A DNA stretch of 64,000 bases. Source: Buxus sempervirens (lineage: Eukaryota; Streptophyta; Magnoliopsida; Buxales; Buxaceae). Below are positions 1-10,446 of this stretch, piece by piece. The stretch lies in the NCBI GenBank assembly GCA_947561395.2, contig OX387184.1, positions 32,044,766 through 32,108,765 on the forward strand. Reading direction: 5' to 3'. The notes beneath the pieces were generated by a model. That model had not been told where the DNA came from and made no database searches. It saw only the letters and a list, made by a program, of their open reading frames with translations. Made by a program: the position numbers and the translations under genes. The first letter of the stretch is position 1. Each line of letters opens with the position of its first letter.

Positions 1-320
1 CGGATGAGATGAGACCTCTTGTTGGGGGAGATGTAATCCGGGTTGGATTGCATCCCACAGGGGAGATATGTGACCACCTGCGGGTGTGATGAGACCTCCT
101 GTTGGGGGAGATGTAATTCGGTTTGGACTGTATCCCACAGGGGAGATATGTGACCACCTGCGGGGGAGATGTAATCGCAATGTGATTGCATCCCACAAGG
201 GAGATATATGTGATTACCACCTGTGAGTGAGATGTGACCACCTGCGTGTGAGATGTGATGACTCCTGCGGGAGAGACCTCATGTAAGGTGGATGTGATTA
301 CTACGTGATTGCATCCTACA
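1..320 (+). repeat. Imperfect tandem repeats inside LTR
   Basis: Repeated blocks of the form GGGGAGATATGTGACCACCT alternate with GAGATGTAAT and GATTGCATCCCACA. Units are imperfect and of mixed length. The block occupies the same relative place, upstream of the TTCG hairpin, as unrelated tandem arrays in the other Tekay-like LTRs of the window. Confidence 0.7.
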
Positions 321-538
321 TGGGAGAATGTTGATATCAGATTGTGAGATTCCCTATTAATTATGAATGACATGATTTACATTTAAATAAACTCCTTTTA
401 TTTCAAGCACTGAATAAATGTTGGTTTCGTATGGTGATTAATCGTTCTTATTATCAACCGTGACTACCCGATTATTTTATCGTGCATGAATGATTACTTT
501 TATATATAAACTGTTTCTAGCATGTATGTGTTACCTAC

Positions 539-556
539 TGAGATATTCGTATCTCA
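539..556 (+). other. Conserved TTCG hairpin, LTR copy 1
   Basis: TGAGATA-TTCG-TATCTCA, a perfect 7-bp stem with a TTCG loop. The other copies are at 1511-1528, 2571-2586 (minus), 6767-6784 (minus), 20990-21007, 33718-33735, 38024-38041 (minus), 40341-40358 (minus), 44756-44773, 52089-52106, 53392-53409 and 56641-56658 (minus). Confidence 0.85.
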
Positions 557-968
557 CCCTACTTCTTTATCTTATTTTTCAGCTGTTTCACGTGAAACCG
601 TCCTTGGGGTTGACGTGAGGGGGAGTTGCAGATTACTGAGCTGAGGATCTTTCTTATTTCGTTTATATCTTTCTTTTAGAGGTTGATATAGATGTATCTT
701 GATGGATATTTTATGATTTAATTGAATATGAGAGAAAGTGTGCTAGAAAACCCATTTACCAGATTTATGAATTTATATTGATGAGTTAGTTTGATGGTTC
801 TAGTTAGCCACCCATATTGATGAAATTAATGTTTTAATTCTCCACACTCTGATAATTAATGGAATTATTTGAATTTAAACATCTGGTAATTAGTAGCTTT
901 GGGCCCAGTATCACTTCAGATTCAGGTTTGGTACTTGTTTTGCATAGACCCGGGTTCGGGGCGTTACA

Positions 969-2018
969 CCCTATACATGTGGATAAGCGACCATCTCCAT
1001 GTATTGATTTTGGTGTTGCATGCTGGTGGTATTTGCCAACTCGGTTGAGTTCGTGTGCAATAAGTCGATGACTACGGCTATTATCTAAGGTGATCTTCAT
1101 GGGTTTGAGTATCATTAGTAGCGTCACCCATAAGCCGCACGGTGGTTTAGCATATGGTTGAGAGTCATCTCAAACGTGTATCTTTCTTTGTGAGTCTTAA
1201 AATGATACTGAGATCACAAACACTTATTTCTGATGTTGTTCACATGCAGGATGCATGTATTGGATGTTATGGTTGGATGTGACTATTTAGTACATCCCGG
1301 ATTTTATATTGGATTCTATTATTGATTTCTGAATCATGATCTTGATATAATTTATCTGTTCACAAATACTTAAACTGTTTTACATGCTGATTTGTATTCC
1401 ATGATTGATATGAATGTTTATACGAGCCTGTTTACTCGAGACTGCTTATTCGAGCATGAAAATCTATTTTATTGATTATGAACTGTTTATAGCATGCATG
1501 TATTGTTTACTGAGATATTCGTATCTCACCCTACTTCCTTATATTATTTTTCAGCTGATACGCGAGAGGGGGATCATAGTGGTGATAACCAGAGTAATCT
1601 TGTGGACTATTCGCCGAAGGATTATTATTATCCCGACTTGATCTGAGGTTGAGGAGAGAGGATTATATTTAGTTCTTTGTCAATTTATTTTATTTATTTG
1701 GTTGATGTATCTGAGAGATTGAGAGATTAGAACCTTTTGATTATTACCAGACTTAAATGATTATTTGGATTGGATGGTTTATTAGATTCTTTTTATGAAG
1801 ATATTAGACTACACTTCCGCACATTGATGTTCCGGACTCTGATAGTTCATTAATAAATGATTTATTTAATTCTTTAGTCTTGTTAATTATTGATGATTAC
1901 TTGATATGGGCCAGTAGCATCTCGAATTTGGTTGTTGAGCTGGATTCGGGTTGTTACAGTAGCGAACCGGATTCGGATCAGGTGTCGGTTTGCATTGACC
2001 CGGGTTTGGGGCTTTACA
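969..2018 (+). mobile_element. Tekay-like LTR, 3' portion, same family as 31873-34220
   Basis: From 969 the sequence closely follows the part of the LTR at 31873-34220 that starts near 33180 (shared stretch ATGTGGATAAGCGACCATCT). It ends in GGGGCTTTACA at 2018, a variant of the usual terminus. It carries the TTCG hairpin at 1511-1528, a CAG acceptor-like site after a pyrimidine tract, and the CTGATACGCGAGAGGGGGAT block also seen at 33762. The left part lies beyond the LTR that inserted at 968 and so is outside the window. It abuts an inverted Cassandra remnant at 2019. Confidence 0.8.
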
Positions 2019-2155
2019 GATTTAGTCCTGTGTTATGCTTTTAAAAGGCCTCTTGCTTTTTAAGGGATCTCAAGACTACTTATAGCATCCCCAAGCGTTG
2101 TGGGATCCCAATCATATGTGACATCTTGGCTAGCTATCTCATCCGTCCACTCAGA
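2019..2155 (-). mobile_element. Inverted, decayed Cassandra LTR remnant
   Basis: Read on the minus strand this matches the 5' half of the Cassandra LTR: the region before the 5S-like part (GCATAACACRGGACTAAATC), the block CTATAAGTAGTCTTGAGATC and the block around CATATGATTGGGATCCCA. An internal deletion removes part of the block that normally reads GGTAATCTCACTGGGCGAGC. It faces the direct Cassandra LTR at 2930, so the two form an inverted repeat about 0.8 kb apart. Confidence 0.75.
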
Positions 2156-2871
2156 CCCGAATTTATTCTTAATAAAAAAAATCCAAGCCCAAAACGTGAA
2201 CCTAGTGAGCCCAAAATAAACAACTAAATCTAGACTAAATATTAAATACATCGGAGTACGCAAAAACTAAAACCATTTATTGATACCTCAACTAAAATGT
2301 AGAATCGTGACATCCAACAACTAAATAAAAACCTCAATAATAGTCTGGAATAAGGTCAACTATATAATAATTCTGCTAATAATGAAATTAAAATCCATAA
2401 CTCATTAAGTCAATAAAATAAATCATCTTCTAAACATAAAACACCTTACATCAAGCAATAGTGGTCGTTTGAGTCATCTTCAACAAAATCTTCTACCCCC
2501 GTATGTTCTATCCCTTCTGGAACGTTCTCACCTAGACAATATGAAAACAAAACATTTGAAAAACATTTTATGAGATCGAAATCCCAGTAAGCAGTAACAT
2601 GCAAGTAATAAAACACAGTCCATATATTTTATCAAAAACCTTTCATGAGATTTCAAAGATAAAAATAACTTTCGACGTAAAACCAATAACCATTTCTATA
2701 TCAAACATAGTCAAACAATTCATACTGTGACATCATAGGATTCATGAAATTAGACTTCTTTGAGAGGTCAACTATCCATTCCAATTTTGCCACCTTGCGA
2801 CTTATGTGCGAAGCCGGCCTACTCTGGGTTTCGGACATCGTTTTATTGTGGAGCACCCAAACCAGATACAA
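2156..2871 (-). mobile_element. Remnant of a minus-strand Tekay-like LTR (3' half)
   Basis: The remnant is placed by a shortened TTCG hairpin at 2571-2586 (minus strand TGGGAT-TTCG-ATCTCA), by GTTTTGTTTTC on its 3' side where other copies have the pyrimidine tract, and by the segment 2790-2871, which resembles the GCGAAGC...CGTCTTATTGCGGGAG block of the LTR remnant at 38310. No LTR termini are visible. The junction at 2871/2872 with Cassandra sequence looks like a rearrangement rather than a clean insertion. Confidence 0.6.
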
Positions 2872-2929
2872 GAGTGGGCGGGTGAATCGGTAATCTCACT
2901 GGGCGAGCTACCAGGCGAGGATGTCCATA
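2872..2929 (+). repeat. Extra copy of the Cassandra LTR head
   Basis: About 58 bp (starting near GTGGGCGGGTGAATCGGTAA) repeat what lies some 15-75 bases inside the adjacent LTR at 2930. It ends in GAGGATGTCCATA directly before the LTR start TGTGACATCC. It is either a partial tandem duplication or the remains of another Cassandra LTR broken here. Confidence 0.65.
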
Positions 2930-3262
2930 TGTGACATCCTGGCTGTATAAGTGGGCGGGTGAATGGGTAATCTCACTTGGCGAGCTACTAGGCGAGGATG
3001 TGCATATGGTTGGGATCCCACAACGCTCAAGAATGCTATAAGTAGTCTTGAGATCCCTTACAAAGCAGGAGGCCTTTTAAAAGCATAACACGAGACTAAA
3101 TCCCTTTGGAACCCTCAAGTTAAGCGTGCTTGGGTGAGAGCACTGTTAGGATGGGTGACCACTGGGAGGTTTTCTCGTGTTATCCTTTAAGAACAAATCC
3201 ATGAGGGCCCATTGGGCTCAGAGCGGACAATATCTTGCTGGGTATGGGTCTGGGACATTACA
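2930..3262 (+). mobile_element. Cassandra LTR1
   Basis: The LTR begins TGTGACATCC and ends GGGACATTACA, followed two bases later by a primer-binding site. It contains the 5S-like segment at about 3078-3182. It is 333 bp, in line with LTR2 and LTR3. Confidence 0.88.
3078..3182 (+). promoter_or_regulatory. 5S rRNA-derived Pol III promoter segment in Cassandra LTR1
   Basis: The stretch contains AGTTAAGCGTGCTTGGG (5S box A region) and TAGGATGGGTGACC (intermediate element and box C) at 5S-like spacing, ending near CTCGTGTT as in plant 5S rRNA. The 5' part of 5S is diverged. In this family the segment is thought to give a Pol III promoter to the LTR. It is not a functional 5S gene: neither terminal-stem half is intact and no T-run terminator follows the 3' end. 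Sister copies lie near 6003-6100 and 35204-35302. Confidence 0.82.
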
Positions 3263-3264
3263 AA

Positions 3265-3277
3265 TGGTATCAAAGCC
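3265..3277 (+). other. Cassandra primer-binding site
   Basis: TGGTATCAAAGCC lies two bases after the LTR1 end. It resembles the complement of the plant initiator tRNA-Met 3' end (TGGTATCAGAGC) with one change. The second copy is at 34973-34985. Confidence 0.8.
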
Positions 3278-4088
3278 TGCCCCGACCGGAAAGTGTGGGT
3301 GTGCGCACCCGATTTCGGCCGCACGCGAGGTGCATGCAAAATGATGCGTGCCTCGGGACTGTTTGGAGTCGCCACTGCCTGAGAGGTGCAAGCAGACACA
3401 AAAGGGCACCTATTCGGGCCTAAATATTCTGGTCTACGGCTTATTAGAGATCTGAGTAAGTTCTCGGTTACATCTAGGGAAGTCCGTAGACACCCTAGCC
3501 CATCTCATCGGTTGACGGGTCCCATGGGTCTCCTTGGTTTGAGTCAACTTAGTTCTCATCCAATTCCTAGGCCAGCATGCACACTTATTTGGTCTGGTGG
3601 GGACCACTGATGGTGTGGGTCCCCTTTTTATTTGATTTTATCTTCTTATCATTTAATAAAGTGAGTCGGTTACGGGCCCTGTTGGAAGGCCCGTTGGAAT
3701 CCAAGTTGGGCTTAAGTCAAGCCCAAGGCCCAATTCGGGTTATTGGGTAACCCTTATTGGATTTTGGCTATTTGGCTTAAAGGTTTATTAAATATTTACA
3801 AAATTAGTAAGTTAAAGTTTTTAAGGCCCAATGGGCTTGGATTTGGCCCAAGAGGAATTAATCATGTAGTCTTTAGCCCATTTGTCAAAACGGGCCTTGG
3901 TTGGGCTAGACGGGATGTGGGCCCCATTGGAGGGCCCACGAAGCCTTGGTGGGCCCACTTGGGCCAACAGTCTCAAAATGGGCTTGGAATAGTCCAAGAA
4001 GCCCAATGGATCGGGTCAAGTCAAATTGGGTCGGATTGGGTCCAACCAAGTCTTAAAAAAAATGATTTTTTAACTATTTATGGGCTTG

Positions 4089-4192
4089 ACCGTATTCTAA
4101 CTACGGTTTGAACTGAACCGTATTTAATATACGGTTCAGGCCAGACCGTACTTTAAATACAGTCAAGCCTAGACCGTATTTGGAGTACGGTT
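4089..4192 (-). repeat. Palindrome cluster, 4 copies of ACCGTA...TACGGT
   Basis: Four imperfect palindromes with arms ACCGTA/TACGGT or AACCGTAT/ATACGGTT lie at about 4089-4108, 4115-4136, 4144-4163 and 4172-4192. In the minus-strand LTR they sit about 0.8-0.9 kb downstream of the TATA box. Confidence 0.8.
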
Positions 4193-4909
4193 TCGGCTTG
4201 ATTTCCGAGAAATGCTGCGATTTTGGTCGGGTCTGGTTTTCCGATTCCTATTCGCCATCCGCCGACTTCTGCTAGGAGTTTTCGACACTTTTACTGCTGT
4301 CTTTACGCTTGATTCACACCCTCCTTTCTCAATGTTTAACAAGCGTCCAACTTTTCAACGTCTACTTAAATCACAAACATGCGGGGATTTAATCAAGAAG
4401 GGAAAGAGGGAAGAGAGTTAAGGGTACAATAAGAGTTCTAAAGGAGGACAAACCCCTCCCAAAATATGACGATCAGGTGATCAGAAGCAGAATTACAAAA
4501 TGAGACTCTTGAATTTACGTAGAACTCTCTCCTCCCATCTCTTTTTACGTATGTGAACCTCTCTCATCGTGAGAGTCCACATGTCATGCACGGGAAACAA
4601 ACAGGTTAGATTATAACAATAAAGGAGAAGATTTAAATCATGGAAAGGAAAATCTCGCTTTAAGCAATTAGATTCTTATATATATCAAATATAAAATCAA
4701 CAAAAAGCTCACCGTGCTATTACTACTTTGTTCTGAGGTGTAGAAGTTCTCCGGTTGACGTGGACAATACCTGGGCGCCTCCGTTGATTTTTGGTTTTCA
4801 AAAGGTTAGAAGGGTGAAACAGATGAAAAGAATGCCCTCAAGGGCAAAACGGGAATTGGGCAGAGGTTCAGGGAAGTAGCTGAAAAGGCAGAGGGGCAAC
4901 AGGGCAGAG

Positions 4910-4912
<3 letters not shown>

Positions 4913-4944
<32 letters not shown>
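4913..4944. repeat. (TC)n microsatellite
   Basis: About 16 uninterrupted TC units lie in a pyrimidine-rich stretch just downstream (on the minus strand) of the LTR TATA box. Confidence 0.95.
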
Positions 4945-4948
<4 letters not shown>

Positions 4949-5013
4949 CTCTCTCCTTTCCTCTCCCTTTCTCTCTCTTTCGTCCTCTTCTCTCAAATGG
5001 GGGTGAGGGGGCC

Positions 5014-5021
5014 TATTTATA
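5014..5021 (-). promoter_or_regulatory. TATA box of the Tat LTR
   Basis: TATAAATA on the minus strand, inside GCCTATAAATAGGC. The palindrome cluster at 5037-5241 lies immediately upstream. Confidence 0.65.
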
Positions 5022-5036
5022 GGCAAAAAAACTCGT

Positions 5037-5241
5037 GACTGTATTTGAAATGCAATCATGCCTTGACCGTATTTCAAATGTGGTCATGCCCTGACCGTAT
5101 TTCAAATACTGTCGAGCCACCTACGTGATAAAATCTCGCGAATCCACCAATTGTCGCCATACGGGACGCGTGTCCCGCTTCCAGAAGCTTAGAACCGTAT
5201 TTCAAATACGGTCGTGCCTTGACCGTATTTAAAATACGGTC
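5037..5241 (-). repeat. Palindrome cluster, 5 copies of GACCGTATTTNAAATACGGTC
   Basis: Copies lie at 5037-5057, 5065-5085, 5093-5113, 5193-5213 and 5221-5241. The last two have near-perfect arms (ACCGTATTT/AAATACGGT). An unrelated palindrome, CGGGAC-GCGT-GTCCCG, lies between them at 5162-5177. The cluster ends within 20 bp of the TATA box, a position fit for upstream promoter elements. Confidence 0.88.
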
Positions 5242-5849
5242 ACGTACGTTTTAAAAATGACAGATTTCAAACACTTTTCCAATTTGGTTTTGAGCAAAAA
5301 TCTTATCCGATTTTCCTTTTTCTTTTTGATTTATTTTAATTCTAAAAACAAAATATTTTATTAAGTATTATTATTTTAATCAAAATTTTTATTTTTCTTG
5401 TCCTTTTTCTGCTTTTGCGCCACACAGGCAGATTTCTTGAAACTTTAACTGACCATAACTTTTCTGTCCGATGTCCGATTTCAGCAAATTTAGTGTTGTT
5501 GGAATCAACTCAGAACCCATTATCCACTGGGATCAAATTGGGCAGCTGAATCAAGGTCGAGCAAAAAGTCAACTTTCACTCCCCCAAAAGTTTGACCGGC
5601 TTATAACTTCCTCATCCGGACCCTGATTCCAGCAAACTCGGTTGCATTAGAACTGTGTCGGAATGCTCTTTTCAATGAGAGGAAGTTTGATGGCCAAATT
5701 CTCCTTAGATCAAAAAGTCAAACTTTGGCCCCCTTAGGATTTGACTTTTAATTAAAAATTTTATTTTCTGCATTTTTGGGGGTGCAAAAATCAGGTGCTA
5801 ACAGTAGGGGTTCGGCCCAACGCGAGGACACGTCCCATGGAGGGGAGTA

Positions 5850-6129
5850 TGTGACATCCTGGCTGTCTGAGTGGACGGGTGAATGGGTAATCTCACTGGG
5901 CGAGCTACCAGGAGAGAATGTGCATATGGTTAGAATCCCAACACGCTCGGGGATGCTATAAGTAGTCTTGTGATCCTTTATAAAGCTAGAGGCCTTTTAA
6001 AGCAAAACACGGGACTAAATCCCCTTGGAACCCTCAAGTTAAGCGTGCTCGGATGAGAGCAATGCTAGGATGGGTGACCACTGGGAAGTTTTCTCGTGTT
6101 ATCCTTTGAGAACAAATCCGTGAGGGCCC
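5850..6129 (+). mobile_element. Cassandra LTR2, left part
   Basis: It starts TGTGACATCC after the polypurine tract TGGAGGGGAGTA (5838-5849) and contains a 5S-like segment at about 6003-6100. It is cut after GAGGGCCC by the Tat LTR starting at 6130; the rest of the LTR is at 34914-34970. Duplication GGCCC (6125-6129) / GGCCG (34914-34918) marks the insertion. Summed length without the duplication is 332 bp. Confidence 0.88.
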
Positions 6130-6400
6130 TGTGTGCACGTCGTAACGCTGCACCGCGAGGTGCGCGGAAGCGCGTGTGCCTCTTAAAAGGGTAAAACGGG
6201 AAGGTTGGAGTCGTCACCGCTTGATGGGGTGCAGGCGGACACCTGGATGCCTAAGCTTGTCTAATTTGGTCTGCGGCTTGAGATTCTAAGTAGGGTCTCG
6301 ATTACGGTCCGGGGAAGTCCTAAGACACCCCGGTCCGCCCCGTCGATTGACGGGTCCCTTGGATCTTCCTGGTTACGAGTTGACTTGGGACAGGGACCTA

Positions 6401-9400
6401 TGTAACGCCACGAATCCGGGTCATTTTTTTTTCTCATTTTGACTCGGATCAAGGCATTAACTTGTGGTACATTACAATCAGTTCAAATATAAGGAAATAA
6501 AGAATTAAGATTTATCAGAGTGCTAGGAAGCTTAAATTATTCATTGGAACTAAATCTTCCTATTACATCAATTTATCAAATGAAAGGCAACTACAAATTA
6601 ACTAAAATATCCTACCAAATCATCTATTATGATTCCAATAAAATAAATACAACTACGTAAAATTATCCTACTCTTTCATATGGAATTTCTAGACTTCAAC
6701 CCACTATCTGTCTAACCCGTGGCGTCCTCTCCAAGATGACCTGAAAAATAGAATATAAAGTAGGGGTGAGATACGAATATCTCAGTAGGTAAACACATGC
6801 ATGAGGAAAACAGTTTATATATAGAAAATAACAGTGGTTTCATGTACGGTAAAATAGGCGAGTAATTACAGTCAATAAGATAAACGAATAATCACGATAC
6901 AAAATGAACACTGAACCAGTGCCCGAATTAAACGAAGTTAATCATGTACATTTCATTTCAATTTAAAGGACCATGTATTATAATCCACATTCCCATGGTT
7001 TCTGGTTTATTTCAATTAGTTTCTTCCTAAGAACAGTTACACATTTTATTCATGATTCCATAATATTCCATTTTAACAGTTCTCATTAAATCATAGCAAT
7101 TCTATTCAATTATGAAATTTCAATATTTCCTTTTTAAATAATCAATCTTATCAAATACGTCCAAATCAATCCATCAACTTGAGAATCAATCAATAATAAA
7201 AGCCAACCTTCAGGTAGTAGCCTATCCCTACCACAAGACGTAAACGCATAGTATCCACACATGCTCCGCAGGAGAATGCACATCTCTAAACAGGTACCCC
7301 CTACAGGAGAGAGCATAACTCTACCGCAGGTTGTGAACACCTAGCATCTACCTCTACCATAGGAGATATCTTCCTCACCTTCCAGTGGTAACTCACACAC
7401 CCATCCTCCATGTGGGATGCAATCACGCATAATCACATCTCCCCCACATGAGGTATCTCTCCTGTAGGATGCAATCCATTGGAAATACATCTGCCCCACA
7501 GGAGGTAATGAATCTCTCCCGCAGGAGGTAATGTCTCCGCCACCAAGCGGGTAATGTCTCCACCACCAAGCGGGTACTCTCTGCCACCAAGCAGGTTGGG
7601 TCTCCGCCACCAAGCGGGTTATCTTTGCCACCAAGCAGGTTGGGTCTCCGTCACCAAACGAGTTATCTCTGTCACCAAGCAGGTTGGGTCTCCATCACCA
7701 AACGGTTTAGGGTCTCCGCCACCAAGCGGGTTATAATCTCTGCCACCAAGCAGATAATATACAATACATCTCTACCACCAAGCAGGTTATCAATAAAACT
7801 GGCCACCAAGCCAATACACAAATAATTCTCAATTCCATTATTATTTATAGCATATTACGTTCATGTTTAGTTGATAATTCAAAGTCTGATTCTAAATAGT
7901 TTCTCAGTTTATTATAATATTTTGTTCAGTACATTTAAATAAGTTTAGCGTGACATCCTGATTTAGTGTTAGACCGATATTTAATTACACTGGAAATTGA
8001 ACGCATAACACGCACGCTAAAGTGCGGTTCTAATCATGTATTAATTACATTAATATTCAATTGTTTAATAATATATGTAGGTCATTTTTAAAGTATTAAG
8101 ATTTAATTAAGATATGGTTAAATTATCAAAAGTTATTAAAGTTTAGATTTAGTGAAAGAATAATGTACGTAAACAATCTAAGTATGTTTAGGTTAAGTTT
8201 TTCAAATTATTTAAAGTTTGGTGAGGGCCAAATAGACATATTAAAGTATTTAGAGTTTAGTTTAATTTAATAAAGTAAGAGGGAAATATTTAAGTTTGGG
8301 TTTTAATTCATTAAAGTATATAGAAATATTTAGAGTTTAGGCTTGTAATCATTACAAGCGTTAAATTTGTGTTTTAGATTGATCGCCTACGATCGCTGAG
8401 TAGGGCGGCGCTCATCGGCGATAACGCGTTTTGGAAATGTGTGTTTTGGTTTAAATAAAGTGAGCACCGATCGATCGTCCGTCAGTGATCTCGGGCGCTC
8501 TAAATCTTCAACGAACGCTGAACATCGCTGAGGAGTGCTGAGTACAGGCACGCTCGGTGCTCTAACCAAAACGACGAATGGGGTTTCTAAAAATCATATT
8601 TTTGTGTTCTAATCGCTTCTAACATTCATATAAAATTAATATCAGACAATATACATATATTTACAACATAAAAGATCATGCAACTTGAATCGAATAAACC
8701 GTAGGAATCCAAAACGAACGAGTAAACGGTGCTACCTACCTCTATTCGCTCAAGATCCTTTCTTCTTCCAACCAGCGACTTCCTCTCCTCTTCGCAAGCA
8801 AGAGACACTCCGGGAATGATGAGAAACCAGAGATACGTTCTCTCTATCCTTCTTCTTCTTCTCCTCTCGATCTCTCTCTCTCTTTCATTATTCTTCCCTT
8901 CAGCCGTCAAAACCCAAAACGAGACATACGATCAACCCCAAATAAAAACCCTATTTTATTCTCATCTGATCCCATGCATCTCCCTATGATCATGTTCCAT
9001 ACTTATCCACCCATTAGATTTAATAAGGACCGTTAATCCATACTTAACTCGATATCTTGCGATCCAACAGTTAGATCTGCGTCAAACTCCGGATCTCCCC
9101 TATCAGTGTGATCGTCTATAATTATAATTAATATCCTTCAATAAAATTCTCATCTCCTTGATTTCAGGCTTCAAATCAAACATAATTACCAATATGCCAT
9201 TATTCCAATTACTAAGCTTTAAACATCATTGTTAATAGACAATCTAAACCCCAACTTAAATCTATTATTATTTCTCAAGTTTAATAACAATTTGAATTAA
9301 TGTATTTAATTATTTACCGATAATTAATGTGAATTGACCAAAATACCCTTCTCTTAATATTTTCACATCTACCCCATCAATTTCTTCCAAAATTTCCAAA

Positions 9401-9569
9401 TTTATTCTCTTTGTCATTATTAGTCCGTTATACATCCCGAACGAATTATAATTACCCCGAATCATTCCTTTATATTAAATCCCCAATTTATTTTGACAAT
9501 TTCATTGACACTCCAAATATTTGTATTAAATTTTTATTTATTTATTTACTGAAAATTCGGGGTTTTACA
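6401..9569 (-). mobile_element. Solo LTR, Tekay-like, 3169 bp
   Basis: The plus strand starts TGTAACGCCACG and ends CGGGGTTTTACA. A perfect ACCTA duplication flanks it (6396-6400, 9570-9574). It has the TTCG hairpin at 6767-6784 (minus), a donor-like AGAG|GTAGGTAGCACC (minus, GT at 8739-8738), and a GATCGCC/GCGCTC-rich patch at 8380-8510. The tandem array at 7500-7815 lies between hairpin and donor. No pol sequence or second LTR is present, hence solo. The short ORFs inside it look like shadows. Confidence 0.9.
7500..7815 (-). repeat. Tandem array, CCACCAAGCGGGTT units
   Basis: About 10-12 imperfect copies of a core CCACCAAGCRGGT, separated by TATCTCTG or GGGTCTCC spacers, give units of roughly 20-30 bp. 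Weaker related units (CAGGAGGTAATG) extend the array leftwards. Several short ORFs here are only translations of the repeat. Confidence 0.85.
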
Positions 9570-10213
9570 ACCTAGGTGTCCCTATTTTAGTTCTTCATAC
9601 TCCACATATCAGCAAACATATGAAACAAATGAAACTCTACCAATCAAGGATAACTTGCATACCTTAAATCATGACGGAGACAAATACATTCTTACATGCT
9701 ATATGCATTCATGAGGCTGTGTGTGCGAGTGCATGTACATGAGGGCATGTTTAATGTGTGTGTGAATGATAAAAGAAAGAGAGACATTCTTATTACCTAT
9801 AACATCTAGAAAATGTTAAAATGAAGGCATGAGAGAGCATTTTGTAAGCACCTCATTTTTGCACCCCTCTTAAAAGGCAGAAAGAAAGAAAGACCCTAAA
9901 AGACAGGCTAAACCCCTAAGGAGCAAAATGTGACTTTATGGCTGAGCCCAAATTGATTTCCATACCCTATCCCAATGAGTAGAGAATCCCGACATGGTTC
10001 CAATGCAATTAAGTTTGCAAGAATCGGGGCCCGGATGGAGAAGATATAAGCAAAACAGTCCCAGGGGCGAATCAGTCAAAGTTTAAAATATCTTAATTAA
10101 ACTAATTAAGATAAATGCGAAATAATAAAAAATGGGAGAAGCATGATTCGCCCGAGTGGACAGCTGAGTCACCTCAGCCGTCAACTCAAACCAAAAAGGG
10201 GAGAAAAAGTTCA

Positions 10214-10426
10214 CAACCGCATAGGGTGTGCAGTTGATTTTTCGGCCACCGTCTGTGCGAGCCAATTGCAGCGTGTGGTGGACGAAAAGCAACTGCACTT
10301 ACAGTGCGGTTGAATTTTCGTCAGTCTGAGCCTGCGACAATTTGTCCCCTAGTTAATGCTGAAAAGACGTGGCCAAACCGCACTGCATGTGCGGTTTCGA
10401 CCAAACCGCACTGTATGTATGGTTTT
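10214..10426 (+). repeat. Palindrome cluster, AACCGCAC type, upstream of TATA
   Basis: Four palindromes share AACCGCAC/GTGCGGTT-like arms. The best, at 10375-10397, has 9-bp arms AAACCGCAC/GTGCGGTTT around TGCAT. The cluster ends 12 bp before the TATA box. The 3' LTR has the equivalent set between about 29519 and 29732. Confidence 0.85.
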
Positions 10427-10438
10427 GTCTCTGGGTTC

Positions 10439-10446
10439 TATAAAAG
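10439..10446 (+). promoter_or_regulatory. TATA box of the Tat 5' LTR
   Basis: TATAAAAG, conserved at 29744-29751 in the 3' LTR and on the minus strand at 34363-34370 in the related solo LTR. Confidence 0.7.

Larger units (their letters stand above)
1..968 (+). mobile_element. Tekay-like LTR, 3' portion (5' end outside window)
   Basis: The segment ends in GGGGCGTTACA, the 3' terminus shared by most Tekay-like LTRs here, and then switches abruptly to the interior of another LTR at 969. It carries the conserved TTCG hairpin (539-556) followed by a pyrimidine tract and CAG (AG at 581-582). Its tandem-repeat region (1-320) resembles, in opposite orientation, the array in the LTR at 6401-9569, so the two probably belong to one family. 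The 5' end, target duplication and element type (solo or full) cannot be judged because the window starts inside it. Confidence 0.8.
3300..5803 (-). mobile_element. Solo LTR, Ogre/Tat-type, inserted in Cassandra internal region 1
   Basis: On the plus strand it starts TGTGCGCACC and ends GGTGCTAACA, the complements of the Tat-family LTR termini seen elsewhere here. Flanks GTGGG (3295-3299) and GTAGG (5804-5808) form a 5-bp duplication with one mismatch, and joining the flanks restores the Cassandra internal sequence. It contains the GAGTCGCCAC...GGTGCAAGCAGACAC block shared by all Tat LTRs of the window. A TATA-like TATAAATA (minus) lies at 5014-5021. No coding capacity is credible. At 2504 bp and with no second LTR it is a solo LTR from LTR-LTR recombination. 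Confidence 0.88.

Noticed and set aside
3078-3182. A functional 5S rRNA gene
   Set aside because: Only the promoter half matches well, the 5' half is diverged, and it lies in a Cassandra LTR in three copies.
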